Shown here one piece after another: positions 1 through 7,908 of a stretch of DNA of 64,000 nt. Source of the DNA: Oryzisolibacter sp. LB2S (GTDB lineage Bacteria > Pseudomonadota > Gammaproteobacteria > Burkholderiales > Burkholderiaceae_C); assembly GCF_040732315.1 (NCBI RefSeq), contig NZ_CP160388.1, forward strand, positions 904,501 to 968,500, written 5' to 3'. A program made the position numbers and the translations under genes. Position 1 is the stretch's first letter; each line of letters opens with the position of its first letter. Below the pieces are notes generated by a model. The model did no database searches and was not told the origin of the DNA. It was given only the letters and a program-made list of their open reading frames with translations.

Positions 1-1
1 A

Positions 2-787
2 GTGATGTATGGCCAGGGGCGTTGTGTCGCGGTTTTGCTTGAAGGGCCAAGTCGCGCTGGTCGGGTTGATGACCTCACGGCATTCTTGTTCGAGTGCTGC
101 CGGTTTGTGCCAGAACTTCGTGCGTCGATTGCCGGTGATACGTCTGAGCCGACGCGCATTTTTGTAGGGGACAACTGCCGCTCACTGACCATGCCAATGT
201 CAGATGCCGTTGTTTCGCGGTCTGCATCACTGGCTGGAGTGCAACTGGAACGCTGGCTCGTTGATGGGCTTCCGGAGGAAGCGACGCTTTGTGCTGGTAT
301 CTCGGACGCCGAAGGCCTTGGCATGGCATGGAGCCGCGCCAGTCTTGGCCCGACCACTGTGCTCGATGTAGTGGACGATGGCGGCTGGAGCATTCGGATT
401 CTGCACCCTGTGGCGCACGCGATCGATGCTGATGCGCTGCACTGGGGTGCGGTGGAAACAGGAGGCGCCTTGGTTGGCCGTATCTCGTTTGAAAATCGAA
501 CCATCACCATTGCGGGCCTTGTTGAGGCACCGTCTGACAGCGTTCGCGAGGCCGCTCGTTTTGTCCTTGGAACCAGTGGGCTTGTCCAAAGTTTGCGCGC
601 TGCAAACGCGGCCTCTTTAGGGTATCTCGCTTTCATTGGCACCTGGCACAGCCACCCGAAAGGCGGGGCTCATTCGGGGATAGACCGAAATACATTGCGC
701 AGCATCGCAGAGGATGCCGGTGGCCTTCCCGCCGTGTCGTTGGTATGGACTCCGACAGGACTCACGTGCGCGGTTGACCGCTGGTAA
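2..787 (+). CDS. E1-like (ThiF) and JAB peptidase fusion, C-terminal part
   Basis: The frame is open at the window edge, so only the last 261 residues are visible. Visible residues 1 to about 145 resemble the end of an E1/ThiF adenylation domain; a cysteine in the segment DNCRSLTMPMSD is placed like an E1 catalytic cysteine (inference). The rest is a JAB/MPN metallopeptidase with a complete JAMM-type zinc site: Glu152 in VETGG, His216 and His218 in HSHP, Ser225 and Asp228. Such domains cut ubiquitin-like proteins from targets. A metallo-beta-lactamase gene follows after 46 bases. The A/T-richer codon use differs from the ICE backbone and suggests separate acquisition. The JAB call is firm; the E1 call is moderate because its nucleotide-binding core is off-window. 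Confidence 0.8.
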   Translation: MMYGQGRCVAVLLEGPSRAGRVDDLTAFLFECCRFVPELRASIAGDTSEPTRIFVGDNCRSLTMPMSDAVVSRSASLAGVQLERWLVDGLPEEATLCAGISDAEGLGMAWSRASLGPTTVLDVVDDGGWSIRILHPVAHAIDADALHWGAVETGGALVGRISFENRTITIAGLVEAPSDSVREAARFVLGTSGLVQSLRAANAASLGYLAFIGTWHSHPKGGAHSGIDRNTLRSIAEDAGGLPAVSLVWTPTGLTCAVDRW

Positions 788-833
788 GAACAAAGTCGCC
801 GGCACTTTTTTTGGCAGGAAACGAGGGGGATTT

Positions 834-1904
834 ATGGCTGACTACTTCGAGATTGATTTTTTAGGCGTCGAAACAGCGAAAAGTGGGGATGCGATCACGC
901 TACGCTATTCGGTGGATGGCACTGAGGGCGTGCACGTCGTTGACGGTGGATATCTGGATACGGGAGATCAGATCGTCGAGCACCTGAAAACCTATTACGG
1001 AACAACTGTCATCGACCATGTGATCCTCACGCACCCTGACCGCGACCACGCCAATGGGCTGCGGAAGGTCTTGGAGCAATGCACAGTCAAGAATCTCTGG
1101 ATCAACAGACCATGGATATACGCAGATCAACTGATTGATCGCTTCGAGAACTATGAGTCAGTTGAAGCCCTGAGAAGGAAGTTGCGATCCATCTACGATG
1201 CTTCGGCAGCTCTTGAGGATATTGCGCTGGAGAAGGGAGTTTCTATCCATGCCCCTCTTCAGGGGCAAAGCATTGGCCCATTCATGGTAATGGCACCAAC
1301 TTTGGGCCGCTATCTTGACCTGATCGCAGATTCATCGAAGACACCGGAAGCTGTTGAGGAAAGCGCTAGGGATAGTGCGCTGAGCAGCCTATTCCGGGTA
1401 GTAAAGGCCGCGACGGCCTATATCAAGTCCCTGTGGGGCGAGGAGTATTTTCCACCTGCTCCCACCAGTAGGGAGAATGAAATGAGTGTGGTGCAGTCGG
1501 CTGTGCTGAACGGCCATCGCATTATGCTTACTGGTGATGCCGGACGAGAAGCGTTGCAGGAAGTGATCGACTATGCCCCCTTTGCGGGACTGACGTTGCC
1601 CGGAATTCGATACTTCCAAGTGCCTCACCACGGAGGTCGGCACAACGTCTCGACGGAAATTCTGGATCAATTGCTGGGGCCACGCTTGGACGCGATGCCT
1701 GACAATCACCACTGGAATGCCATATGCAGCTCCGCCAAAGCGGACGAGGATCACCCGCGGAAGTCGGTGATTCGCGCTGTATTGCACCGGGGCGGGCACT
1801 GGGCGGCAACTGAAAGCAAGAACATCCGCATCGGCGCGGGCATCACCCGTGATGGCTGGGTGCCGATTCCTCAGGCGCCATATCCCGAAGATCAAGAGAA
1901 CTGA
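834..1904 (+). CDS. ComEC/Rec2-like metallo-beta-lactamase fold protein
   Basis: A 356-residue soluble protein starting at ATG after a strong GAGGGGGA ribosome site. Metal-binding motifs of the ComEC-like branch are present: HPDRDH at residues 67-72 (Asp replaces the second His of HxHxDH, as is common in this branch), TGDAG with Asp235, and PHHGG with His265/266. No signal peptide or membrane segment is seen, so it is a cytoplasmic hydrolase or nuclease-like enzyme, not a DNA-uptake channel. It is co-directional with the upstream E1-JAB gene and probably in the same operon. Metallo-beta-lactamase proteins are known partners of some bacterial E1/E2/JAB operons. Its substrate is unknown. Confidence 0.82.
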   Translation: MADYFEIDFLGVETAKSGDAITLRYSVDGTEGVHVVDGGYLDTGDQIVEHLKTYYGTTVIDHVILTHPDRDHANGLRKVLEQCTVKNLWINRPWIYADQLIDRFENYESVEALRRKLRSIYDASAALEDIALEKGVSIHAPLQGQSIGPFMVMAPTLGRYLDLIADSSKTPEAVEESARDSALSSLFRVVKAATAYIKSLWGEEYFPPAPTSRENEMSVVQSAVLNGHRIMLTGDAGREALQEVIDYAPFAGLTLPGIRYFQVPHHGGRHNVSTEILDQLLGPRLDAMPDNHHWNAICSSAKADEDHPRKSVIRAVLHRGGHWAATESKNIRIGAGITRDGWVPIPQAPYPEDQEN

Positions 1905-2110
1905 CTTCGACAGAAGGTCAGCACCATTTTGATTTTCTGCTGACTACATTGTTTGCGTCTCGGCGTGCCGCCGTCGGGTTCGCGGGCTGCGCCCCGCGCT
2001 TCGTTCCGAATCGCGGCCGTCCGGCTTTGACCCCTGACGCCTTCGGCCCTTGCGGGCCTGCGCACTCCGCTTGCACAAAGGCGGGGGTGGGCAGTGGGCG
2101 GGTGTAGGCG
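1905..2110. other. intergenic stretch, cargo/backbone junction
   Basis: No gene is supported here. An imperfect inverted repeat lies directly at the end of the metallo-beta-lactamase gene (about 1902-1922). From about 1960 the sequence becomes very GC-rich and takes on the character of the structured leaders found before several genes of this element, including a GGGCCTGCGC-type segment at about 2055 that recurs near 2838 and 3860. The cargo/backbone boundary probably lies near 1950. Confidence 0.5.
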
Positions 2111-2272
2111 GTCTTGCTGTTCCCTTTCACCCTACCACGGCGTTCTCGCCGTCAAGGGCTGCGCGTGCTCGCACGCTTGCGGCCGTGGCCGTCTTTGCCC
2201 CTGTGACGGCTTGCGCTGCGCCGTGCTGGCGACGGTTCCGGGCAATTCCGCCCGAGCAACCGGAGCACGATC
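2111..2272 (+). repeat. leader repeat A, copy 1 (before radC)
   Basis: This 162-base segment runs up to the radC start codon and is repeated at 2899-3061 before the next gene. A 27-base block (2136-2162) and a 46-base block (2209-2254) are identical in both copies. It contains a CGGCG-TTCT-CGCCG hairpin (2138-2151) and ends in a CGGAG ribosome site. It is probably a shared 5' leader RNA. An RNA motif named radC has been published for leaders of mobile-element genes; whether this is that motif was not tested. Confidence 0.7.
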
Positions 2273-2782
2273 ATGTCGCAACTGTCCATTCCTTCCTTCG
2301 ATTCCCCGTTGATGCTGCGTGACTCGCGCGGGCGCTACCGTCAGGCATCGGCCGACCAGATTCTCGAAGCCGCGCGCCAGGTCATCGACCAGAAGATGCA
2401 GCGCGGTGACGAGTTCACTTCGCCGGCGGCGGTCAAGGATTACTTGCGCGCCAAGCTGGCCGGCTTCGAGCAAGAAGTCTTCGCGGTGCTGTTCCTCGAT
2501 ACGTGCCATCGGCTGATCGACTATGCCGAGATGTTCCGCGGCACGATCGACAGCGCGGAGGTTCATCCGCGCGAAGTGGTCAAGGAGGCGCTGCGGCTCA
2601 ACGCGGCAGCGGTCATCATTTCGCACAATCACCCGAGCGGGAACCCCGAGCCGAGCGCGGCCGACAGGGCACTGACCTCGCAGCTTCGGCAGGCGCTGGC
2701 GCTGGTGGACGTTCGCACGTTGGATCACATCATCGTGGCGGGCGGCACCACCACGTCTTTCGCCAAACGTGGCTTGATCTGA
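2273..2782 (+). CDS. radC: RadC-family JAB-domain protein
   Basis: A 169-residue RadC-type protein. The catalytic motif HNHPSG followed by PSAAD (about residues 117-130) is intact, as in active JAB/MPN zinc proteins. It lacks the N-terminal helix-hairpin-helix half of chromosomal RadC (about 220 residues), which is usual for copies on plasmids and ICEs. The function of RadC is not settled; copies on mobile elements are thought to act in element DNA processing or protection. It has its own leader and a strong terminator, so it is a single-gene unit. The first gene of the window carries a second, different JAB domain. Confidence 0.93.
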   Translation: MSQLSIPSFDSPLMLRDSRGRYRQASADQILEAARQVIDQKMQRGDEFTSPAAVKDYLRAKLAGFEQEVFAVLFLDTCHRLIDYAEMFRGTIDSAEVHPREVVKEALRLNAAAVIISHNHPSGNPEPSAADRALTSQLRQALALVDVRTLDHIIVAGGTTTSFAKRGLI

Positions 2783-2785
2783 TCG

Positions 2786-2808
2786 AGGGGGCTTCGGCCC
2801 CCTTTTTG
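2786..2808 (+). terminator. Rho-independent terminator after radC
   Basis: AGGGGGC, a TTCG tetraloop, GCCCCCT and a run of Ts lie four bases after the radC stop. Confidence 0.9.
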
Positions 2809-2898
2809 CTGTGCCCGGTGGCGCAGCTCCGGCCCTCGCGGGCCTGCGCGTGCTGCGCACTTGCCAAAGGCAGGTGTGAGTGTCGCGTTGAGGGGGCG

Positions 2899-3061
2899 GT
2901 CTTGCTGTGTCCCTTCACCGTATCACGGCGTTCTCGCCGTCAAGGGCTGCACGCGCCTTGCGCGCTTGCGTCCTGGCGGCCGTCTGCGACCCCTGACTGC
3001 TTGCGCTGCGCCGTGCTGGCGACGGTTCCGGGCAATTCCGCCCGTGCAACCGGAGATCGTC
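2899..3061 (+). repeat. leader repeat A, copy 2
   Basis: Second copy of the 2111-2272 leader, ending directly at the next start codon. Conserved blocks are 2924-2950 and 2999-3044; the CGGCG-TTCT-CGCCG hairpin is at 2926-2939. The sequence between the blocks has diverged, so the copies are not a recent duplication, and selection on RNA or DNA structure is plausible. Confidence 0.7.
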
Positions 3062-3448
3062 ATGAACGACAAATCGCACGTTTCGCTTGAACAACACGTT
3101 TGCCTTGTCTGCGGTACTCGCTTCGACACCGGCGGCGTCCTGCTGGATCGCCGCCTGCGCGCGAGCATGGAGCGCCACACGGCAACCGGCTGGGGCTTGT
3201 GCCCCGAACATCAGAAGCTGTCCGACGATGGCTTTGTCGCGCTGGTCGAGTGCGACCCGCAGCGCAGCGGCTCGCCGGCGGGCGGTGGCCGCGTGAAGCC
3301 CGAACAGGCATACCGGACGGGCCGCCTGGCGCACCTCAAGCGCGAAGCCTTCGCGCAGGTGTTCGACGTACCGATCGCGGCCGACCAGCCGTGCGTCTTC
3401 GTCGAACCCGGCGTGATCGAGCAGTTGCAGACGATGACTGCGAACTGA
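3062..3448 (+). CDS. small zinc-ribbon-like ICE protein, unknown function
   Basis: A 128-residue protein not assigned to a named family. CLVC at residues 14-17 and CPEH at 47-50 make a CxxC/CxxH pair that could bind one zinc ion. No signal peptide or membrane segment is present, so it should be cytoplasmic. The start follows a CGGAG ribosome site at the end of leader repeat A and a terminator follows the stop, so it is expressed alone under the same kind of leader as radC. That parallel suggests a related role in element biology (inference). Confidence 0.72.
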   Translation: MNDKSHVSLEQHVCLVCGTRFDTGGVLLDRRLRASMERHTATGWGLCPEHQKLSDDGFVALVECDPQRSGSPAGGGRVKPEQAYRTGRLAHLKREAFAQVFDVPIAADQPCVFVEPGVIEQLQTMTAN

Positions 3449-3466
3449 TCGCGCCTGGTGCCATCC

Positions 3467-3501
3467 GGTGCGCTGCCCTGCGGGGCGGCGCACCTTTTTT
3501 T
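3467..3501 (+). terminator. Rho-independent terminator
   Basis: GGTGCGC (3467-3473) pairs with GCGCACC (3488-3494), followed by seven Ts. Confidence 0.88.
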
Positions 3502-3524
3502 CTGCTGCGCCCTGGTGCCGATGA

Positions 3525-3639
3525 CTTCGCGCCTACGGCGCTGCGCGCTGGTGCTTGCACTCCAGGGGAAGTGCCTTCGGCACATCCCCGCCGCGCTTCG
3601 CTTGGCGCCCCTGCAACACCGCCGCCCCGGCTGCGCCGG
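3525..3639 (+). repeat. leader repeat B, copy 1, with covarying hairpin
   Basis: Shares its sequence with 12496-12607. The core is a hairpin at 3565-3589: outer stem GGGGA/TCCCC, an A-A mismatch, inner stem GTGCC/GGCAC and a TTC loop. In the other copy the inner stem is AGCCC/GGGCT, so three pairs changed on both sides and still match. It ends with CCGGCTGCGCCGG in both copies. Confidence 0.7.
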
Positions 3640-3961
3640 CGCGGCAATACCGATGCCGCAAAGGCTGCTTGTCCACCACAGAAGATCCACGCTGCATCTC
3701 CACCACTGCATGGGCGTCCCCGGCCAAGAAACATGGCCGGTCGCGCTGTCGTGCTTCGCATCGAGCCGCCTGCGGCGTCTCGCCCCTGACGGGCTTCCAT
3801 CGTTCCCTCGCTCCGCTCGGCTGACGCCTACGGCCCGGCTTCCAGCTTCGGGCCTGCGCGCTTCGCTTGCGTGCGGTCGGCACACAGGGATGGCCGTTGC
3901 CTTGTCCAGCCGTCTCCCCTGACTTCATCACCTTACCCGCGACCGTAGCCCGCTCCCGCGT

Positions 3962-4038
3962 GCCGTCAAGGCGCGCAGGGCCGTGTCCTCGGCTGCGCCT
4001 GCGGGCCGCACCAACCCTGCGCTTGTCTCCTTGACGGC
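3962..4038 (+). promoter_or_regulatory. long two-part stem-loop in the DUF932 leader
   Basis: GCCGTCAAGG (3962-3971) is perfectly complementary to CCTTGACGGC (4029-4038). Nested inside it, GCGCAGGG (3973-3980) pairs with CCCTGCGC (4015-4022). Together they form an 18-pair interrupted stem typical of a structured RNA. Confidence 0.6.
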
Positions 4039-4210
4039 CCCCGTCCGCGCGCTCCTTTGGCCGCGGGCGATGAACTCAGGAAAGACGGTGGCAACAGGGC
4101 CAACCGGGTTCCTCGTGCCGACCGCACCGAACAGCCGAAAGGCTGGGCTCCGAATCTTGGAATCCGGTGTGCGGTTTGAACAGCAAACCCTTTTCGTCAG
4201 GAGAAATGCA

Positions 4211-5035
4211 ATGCAACTCGCATCCCGATTCGCTTCCCGTTCCCCGGTGCTGCGTTCGGAACGTCCCTTGTCCGACGACCAAATCCGGGCCGTGGCCCCG
4301 TCCATCTTCGCGGACGCCCCGCACGAAAGCCGCTCCGAGCGGTACAGCTACATCCCCACCGCGACCGTGCTGCAAGAACTGCGCGGAGAAGGCTTCGAGC
4401 CTTTCATGGTGACGCAGACCCGCGTGCGCCACGACGACCGCCGCGACTACACCAAGCACATGATCCGGCTGCGCCATGCCAGCCAGATCAACGGACGCGA
4501 GGCCAACGAAATCATCCTGCTGAACTCCCATGACGGCACCAGCAGCTATCAGATGCTGGCCGGGATGTTCCGCTTCGTTTGCAGCAATGGCCTTGTCTGC
4601 GGCGACACCGTGGCCGACGTGCGCGTGCCGCACAAGGGCGACGTGGCGGCGCAGGTCATCGAAGGCGCTTACGAAGTCCTGCACGGCTTCGACCGGGCGC
4701 AGGAATCGCGCGATGCCATGCGCGCAATCACGCTGGACGCCGGGGAATCGGAAGTGTTCGCCCGCGCTGCGCTGGCGTTGAAGTACGACGAGGACAAGCC
4801 CGCGCCCATCACGGAATCGCAAATCCTGATGCCGCGCCGCTTTGATGACCGCCGCCCGGACTTGTGGAGCGTGTTCAACCGCACGCAAGAGAACCTGACC
4901 CAAGGCGGCCTGCGTGGGCGCAGCGCCAACGGACGCCGCCAGCAAACCCGCCCGGTGCAGGGCATCGACCAAAACATCCGCCTCAACCGTGCGCTTTGGC
5001 TGCTGGCCGATGGCATGCGCCAGTTGAAAGCCTGA
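4211..5035 (+). CDS. DUF932 family protein
   Basis: A 274-residue cytoplasmic protein of the DUF932 family, common on plasmids and ICEs. Its biochemical role is unknown; phage- and plasmid-borne members have been proposed to be recombination-associated. The family features FRFVCSNGLVCGD and the HDGTSSYQ segment are present in mid-protein and the length is typical. The start is the ATG behind AGGAGAAATGCA; an earlier ATG five bases upstream is out of frame. It is preceded by a 700-base structured leader and followed after 78 bases by the ParB-like gene. Confidence 0.85.
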   Translation: MQLASRFASRSPVLRSERPLSDDQIRAVAPSIFADAPHESRSERYSYIPTATVLQELRGEGFEPFMVTQTRVRHDDRRDYTKHMIRLRHASQINGREANEIILLNSHDGTSSYQMLAGMFRFVCSNGLVCGDTVADVRVPHKGDVAAQVIEGAYEVLHGFDRAQESRDAMRAITLDAGESEVFARAALALKYDEDKPAPITESQILMPRRFDDRRPDLWSVFNRTQENLTQGGLRGRSANGRRQQTRPVQGIDQNIRLNRALWLLADGMRQLKA

Positions 5036-5113
5036 ATCCCCACGCGGCAGGGGCAGGCAGCAGCCCTTGCCGCTTCTCTCGCTGCTGCATCCCAACCGCT
5101 AGGAGTTATCACC

Positions 5114-7165
5114 ATGAACGCCGTTACCCAAACCGAAACCCACGCCATCGAAACCGCCGCGCCGCTAGAAGTGGCCGACCCGACCAAGAACCTGATTTTG
5201 GTTCCGCTCTCGCAGTTGCTGCCGCGCCGTTCCAAGCGCAACGCACGCAAGACCCCGCGCCTGTCCATTCCCGAACTGGCCGCGAGCATCGCCCGCATCG
5301 GCTTGCTGCAAAATCTCGTCGTCATCCTCGCCGCCGATGGCGAGCAGTACGAAGTGGTGGCCGGCGACCGCCGACTGACTGCGTTGAAGCTGCTGGCGAA
5401 GAAGAAGCGCATCGCCGCCGATTTTGAGGTGCCTTGCCTGCTGGTGCCGGATGCTTCGGCCCGTACCGTCAGCCTCGCGGAAAATCTGCTGCGCGAGCAG
5501 ATGCACCCCGCCGACCAGTTCGAGGCGTTCGCCGCACTGGTCAAGGAAGGCCGCCCCATCGAAGACATTGCCGCCGACTTCGGCGTGTCCCCGCTGGTGG
5601 TGCAGCGCCGCTTGAAGCTGGCCAACGTCTCGCCGCGCCTGCTGGCCGACTACCGGGCCGGAGCCGTCACGCTGGAACAGTTGATGGCCCTGACCATCAC
5701 CGACGACCATGCCGCGCAGGAAGCCGCGTTCTACGGTGCGCCCGAATGGCAGCGTGGCGCGTCCGCGCTGCGCGAACGCCTGACCGAACGCGAAATCGAC
5801 GCCACGCATCCGCTGGTGCGCTTCGCCGGGCTGGACACCTACACGGCGGCGGGCGGTGGCATCCGCCGCGACCTGTTCGCGGAAGGCGATGCCGGAACCT
5901 ACCTGACCGACGCCGCGCTGCTGGAAACGCTGGTGCGCGGCAAGCTGGATGCGCTGGCCGGGGACGTGCGCGCCGAGGGTTGGGCGTGGGTGGAAGCCGT
6001 GCCGCACATGAGCTACGCCGAACGGCAGGCGTTCCAGAACGCACCGCGCCAGCGCCGCGAACCGAACGCCCGCGAAGCCCGCCGCATCGCTTCGCTGCAA
6101 ACCCGCCTCGACAAGATCGACGCCGAACTGGAAGACGCCTACGACGCCGAGGACGAGGACAAGACCGAAGCGCTGGAACCGCGCCGCGAACAGGTTGCCG
6201 GGGAACTGCAAGCCGTGGAGGAAGCCTTGCAGGGCTACGCCCAGGACGTGTGCGCCGTGGCCGGTGCCATCGTCACCCTCGACCGCAGCGGCGAACCCGT
6301 GATTCATCGCGGGCTGCTGCGCGAGGCAGAAGCCAAGGCGCTGCGCACGCTGGAACGCTTGCGGCAGGGTTTCGGCGGCGCGGAAGGCGAAGCCGGGAAC
6401 GACGACGAAGGCGAGGACGCCGAGCAGCCCAAGGCCGCGAGCCTGTCCGACCGGCTGGCGCAGCGGTTGAGCGCGCACCGCACCGCCGCGCTGCAAATCG
6501 AAGTCGCCCGGCATCCGCAGGTCGCGCTGGCCGCGCTGGTGCATGGCATGGTGCAGAAGGTCTTGCAGCCCGACGCCTACGGCGATGGACTGCCACTCGG
6601 CGTGCGCCTCACGGCGCAAGACCGGCTGGAAGACATGGCCCCGGACTGGCCGGAATCGCCTGCCGCCGTGGCGCTGCGCGAACTGCAACAGGTAGCCGGT
6701 GAAGCCTTGCCGGAGCACAGCGCCGAACTGTTCGCCGCGCTGCTGGCGAAGTCGCAAGACGAACTGGTGCGGCTGCTGGCCGTGTGCGTGGCTTCCACGG
6801 TGGACGTGGTGACGCCCCGTGCCACGCCGCACCAGCCCGGCAAGGAACTGGCGCAGGCCGTGGCCCTCGACATGGCCGCATGGTGGAAGCCGACCGCAGA
6901 AGGCTACTTCAAGCACGTTTCCAAGGCCGTGATTCTGGATGCCGTGGGCGCGTTTGCACCGGAATTCGTCACCCGGCTGGCGAAGCTCAAGAAGGCCGAC
7001 ATTGCCAGCGAGGCCGAGCGGCTGGCCGATGGCACCGGCTGGATGCCCGCCATCTTCAAGGCCGAAGGCCCGCAGGAGGCCGCGCAGGAAGAAGGCCCGG
7101 AGCAGGACGCCCCGGAGGATACCGAGGCAATGGCGGATGAACCCGCCGAGGCACTGGCCGCTTGA
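5114..7165 (+). CDS. parB: large ParB/RepB-like protein
   Basis: A 683-residue protein with an N-terminal ParB/Srx-type nuclease fold (about residues 25-130; VAGDRRLTALK and SLAENLLREQMHP are the classic boxes) and a KorB-like helix-turn-helix (about 140-200). The rest, roughly 400 residues with an acidic stretch near 325-350 and a charged C-terminus, is far longer than the 280-350 residues of chromosomal ParB. Tn4371-type elements carry such a protein far from parA, as here (10 kb). It may act as nuclease, partition or regulatory factor; the DNA target is unknown. It starts after AGGAG and is probably co-expressed with the DUF932 gene. Confidence 0.87.
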   Translation: MNAVTQTETHAIETAAPLEVADPTKNLILVPLSQLLPRRSKRNARKTPRLSIPELAASIARIGLLQNLVVILAADGEQYEVVAGDRRLTALKLLAKKKRIAADFEVPCLLVPDASARTVSLAENLLREQMHPADQFEAFAALVKEGRPIEDIAADFGVSPLVVQRRLKLANVSPRLLADYRAGAVTLEQLMALTITDDHAAQEAAFYGAPEWQRGASALRERLTEREIDATHPLVRFAGLDTYTAAGGGIRRDLFAEGDAGTYLTDAALLETLVRGKLDALAGDVRAEGWAWVEAVPHMSYAERQAFQNAPRQRREPNAREARRIASLQTRLDKIDAELEDAYDAEDEDKTEALEPRREQVAGELQAVEEALQGYAQDVCAVAGAIVTLDRSGEPVIHRGLLREAEAKALRTLERLRQGFGGAEGEAGNDDEGEDAEQPKAASLSDRLAQRLSAHRTAALQIEVARHPQVALAALVHGMVQKVLQPDAYGDGLPLGVRLTAQDRLEDMAPDWPESPAAVALRELQQVAGEALPEHSAELFAALLAKSQDELVRLLAVCVASTVDVVTPRATPHQPGKELAQAVALDMAAWWKPTAEGYFKHVSKAVILDAVGAFAPEFVTRLAKLKKADIASEAERLADGTGWMPAIFKAEGPQEAAQEEGPEQDAPEDTEAMADEPAEALAA

Positions 7166-7180
7166 CCCGCGCCGAAGGCA

Positions 7181-7206
7181 AGCGCCCCGGCCTCGACCGG
7201 GGCGCT
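7181..7206 (+). terminator. strong hairpin after the parB-like gene
   Basis: AGCGCCCCGG and CCGGGGCGCT form a perfect 10-pair stem with a 6-base loop, 15 bases after the stop. The T-tract is weak, so the terminator call is moderate. Confidence 0.65.
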
Positions 7207-7347
7207 TCGCTTTGTGTGGTGGCGCATCGAGACGAAGGAATAACCGCGATCAGCACCGCGCCCAGGCCGTTCCGCCCTGGGCGCGGTGGACGCGAAATCC
7301 GGGTGCGACAGTGGCCGCGCCCGGTGTTCAAGGCCAATAGCCGAATT

Positions 7348-7387
7348 AAAACGCCGCCGCCTTCGCGCTGGCTCAGGCGGCGGCGTT
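7348..7387 (-). terminator. terminator embedded in the end of the GNAT gene
   Basis: A 12-pair perfect stem (7350-7361 with 7376-7387). Read on the minus strand, the last alanine codons of the acetyltransferase form the first arm, the stop codon lies in the loop, and the second arm ends in Ts. It closes the chromate operon. Confidence 0.75.
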
Positions 7388-7903
7388 GAAGGCATCGCTG
7401 TAGTGCGCGATGCCTTCCGGCACTGTCCCATGCAGGGCCAGCGCCATGAAATAGCCGGGCGGCACGCCCGGCAGTTGCAAGCCCGCATGGGCCTGGAAGC
7501 CAAAGCGCGTGTAGTACGTTGGATCTCCCAGCAGCACGCAGCCTGCGGCCTGCATAGCCCGCAGTTCAGACAGCGCCTGTTCCATCAGGCGCGAACCGAT
7601 GCCTCGCCCCTGCCTTGGCGGCAGGACGGAGATCGGCCCCAACCCATACCAGCCCTCGGTCTTTCGCCTGTGCTCATGGGTGATCGTTACTGGCGACAGC
7701 GCGACGTGACCGACGACGCGCCCATGTTCTTCGGCCACGATGGAAAGCGTCAGTTCGTTGGCGGCACGCAAGGCGCGCACGATGAATTGCTCGGTGTGGC
7801 TGGTGTGTGGTGCATCAGCGAAGGCGGCGGTCGTGACCGCTTCGATGGCGGCAATGTCGTCGGCGGTTTCGTGTCGGAGCTGGATGGTCAGGGTGTGCCA
7901 CAT
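7373..7903 (-). CDS. GNAT family N-acetyltransferase
   Basis: A 176-residue GNAT acetyltransferase of the YhbS-like type. The acetyl-CoA loop is visible in RQGRGIGSRL and the C-terminal FGF segment in TYYTRFGFQAH. The start is the ATG five bases past the chrA stop, so the two are translationally close and belong to the PadR-ChrA operon. Substrate is not predictable; linkage to chromate efflux suggests a stress or detoxification role but may be incidental. The gene's last codons form part of its terminator. Confidence 0.88.
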   Translation of the reverse strand: MWHTLTIQLRHETADDIAAIEAVTTAAFADAPHTSHTEQFIVRALRAANELTLSIVAEEHGRVVGHVALSPVTITHEHRRKTEGWYGLGPISVLPPRQGRGIGSRLMEQALSELRAMQAAGCVLLGDPTYYTRFGFQAHAGLQLPGVPPGYFMALALHGTVPEGIAHYSDAFNAAA

Positions 7904-7908
7904 GAGAT

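Larger units (their letters stand above)
3502..4210 (+). other. long structured leader of the DUF932 gene
   Basis: About 700 bases without a credible gene; readings in all frames look like GC-rich composition only. It holds leader repeat B (3525-3639), a long inverted repeat (3962-4038), and a short hairpin GGTTTG/CAAACC followed by Ts (4173-4193) just before the ribosome site, which could act as an attenuator. It is very likely a transcribed, regulated 5' region. Confidence 0.6.

Noticed and set aside
3458..3922. Several 100-200-residue frames in the DUF932 leader
   Set aside because: Overlapping frames on both strands are all composition-driven, whereas the region has a terminator and paired RNA elements.
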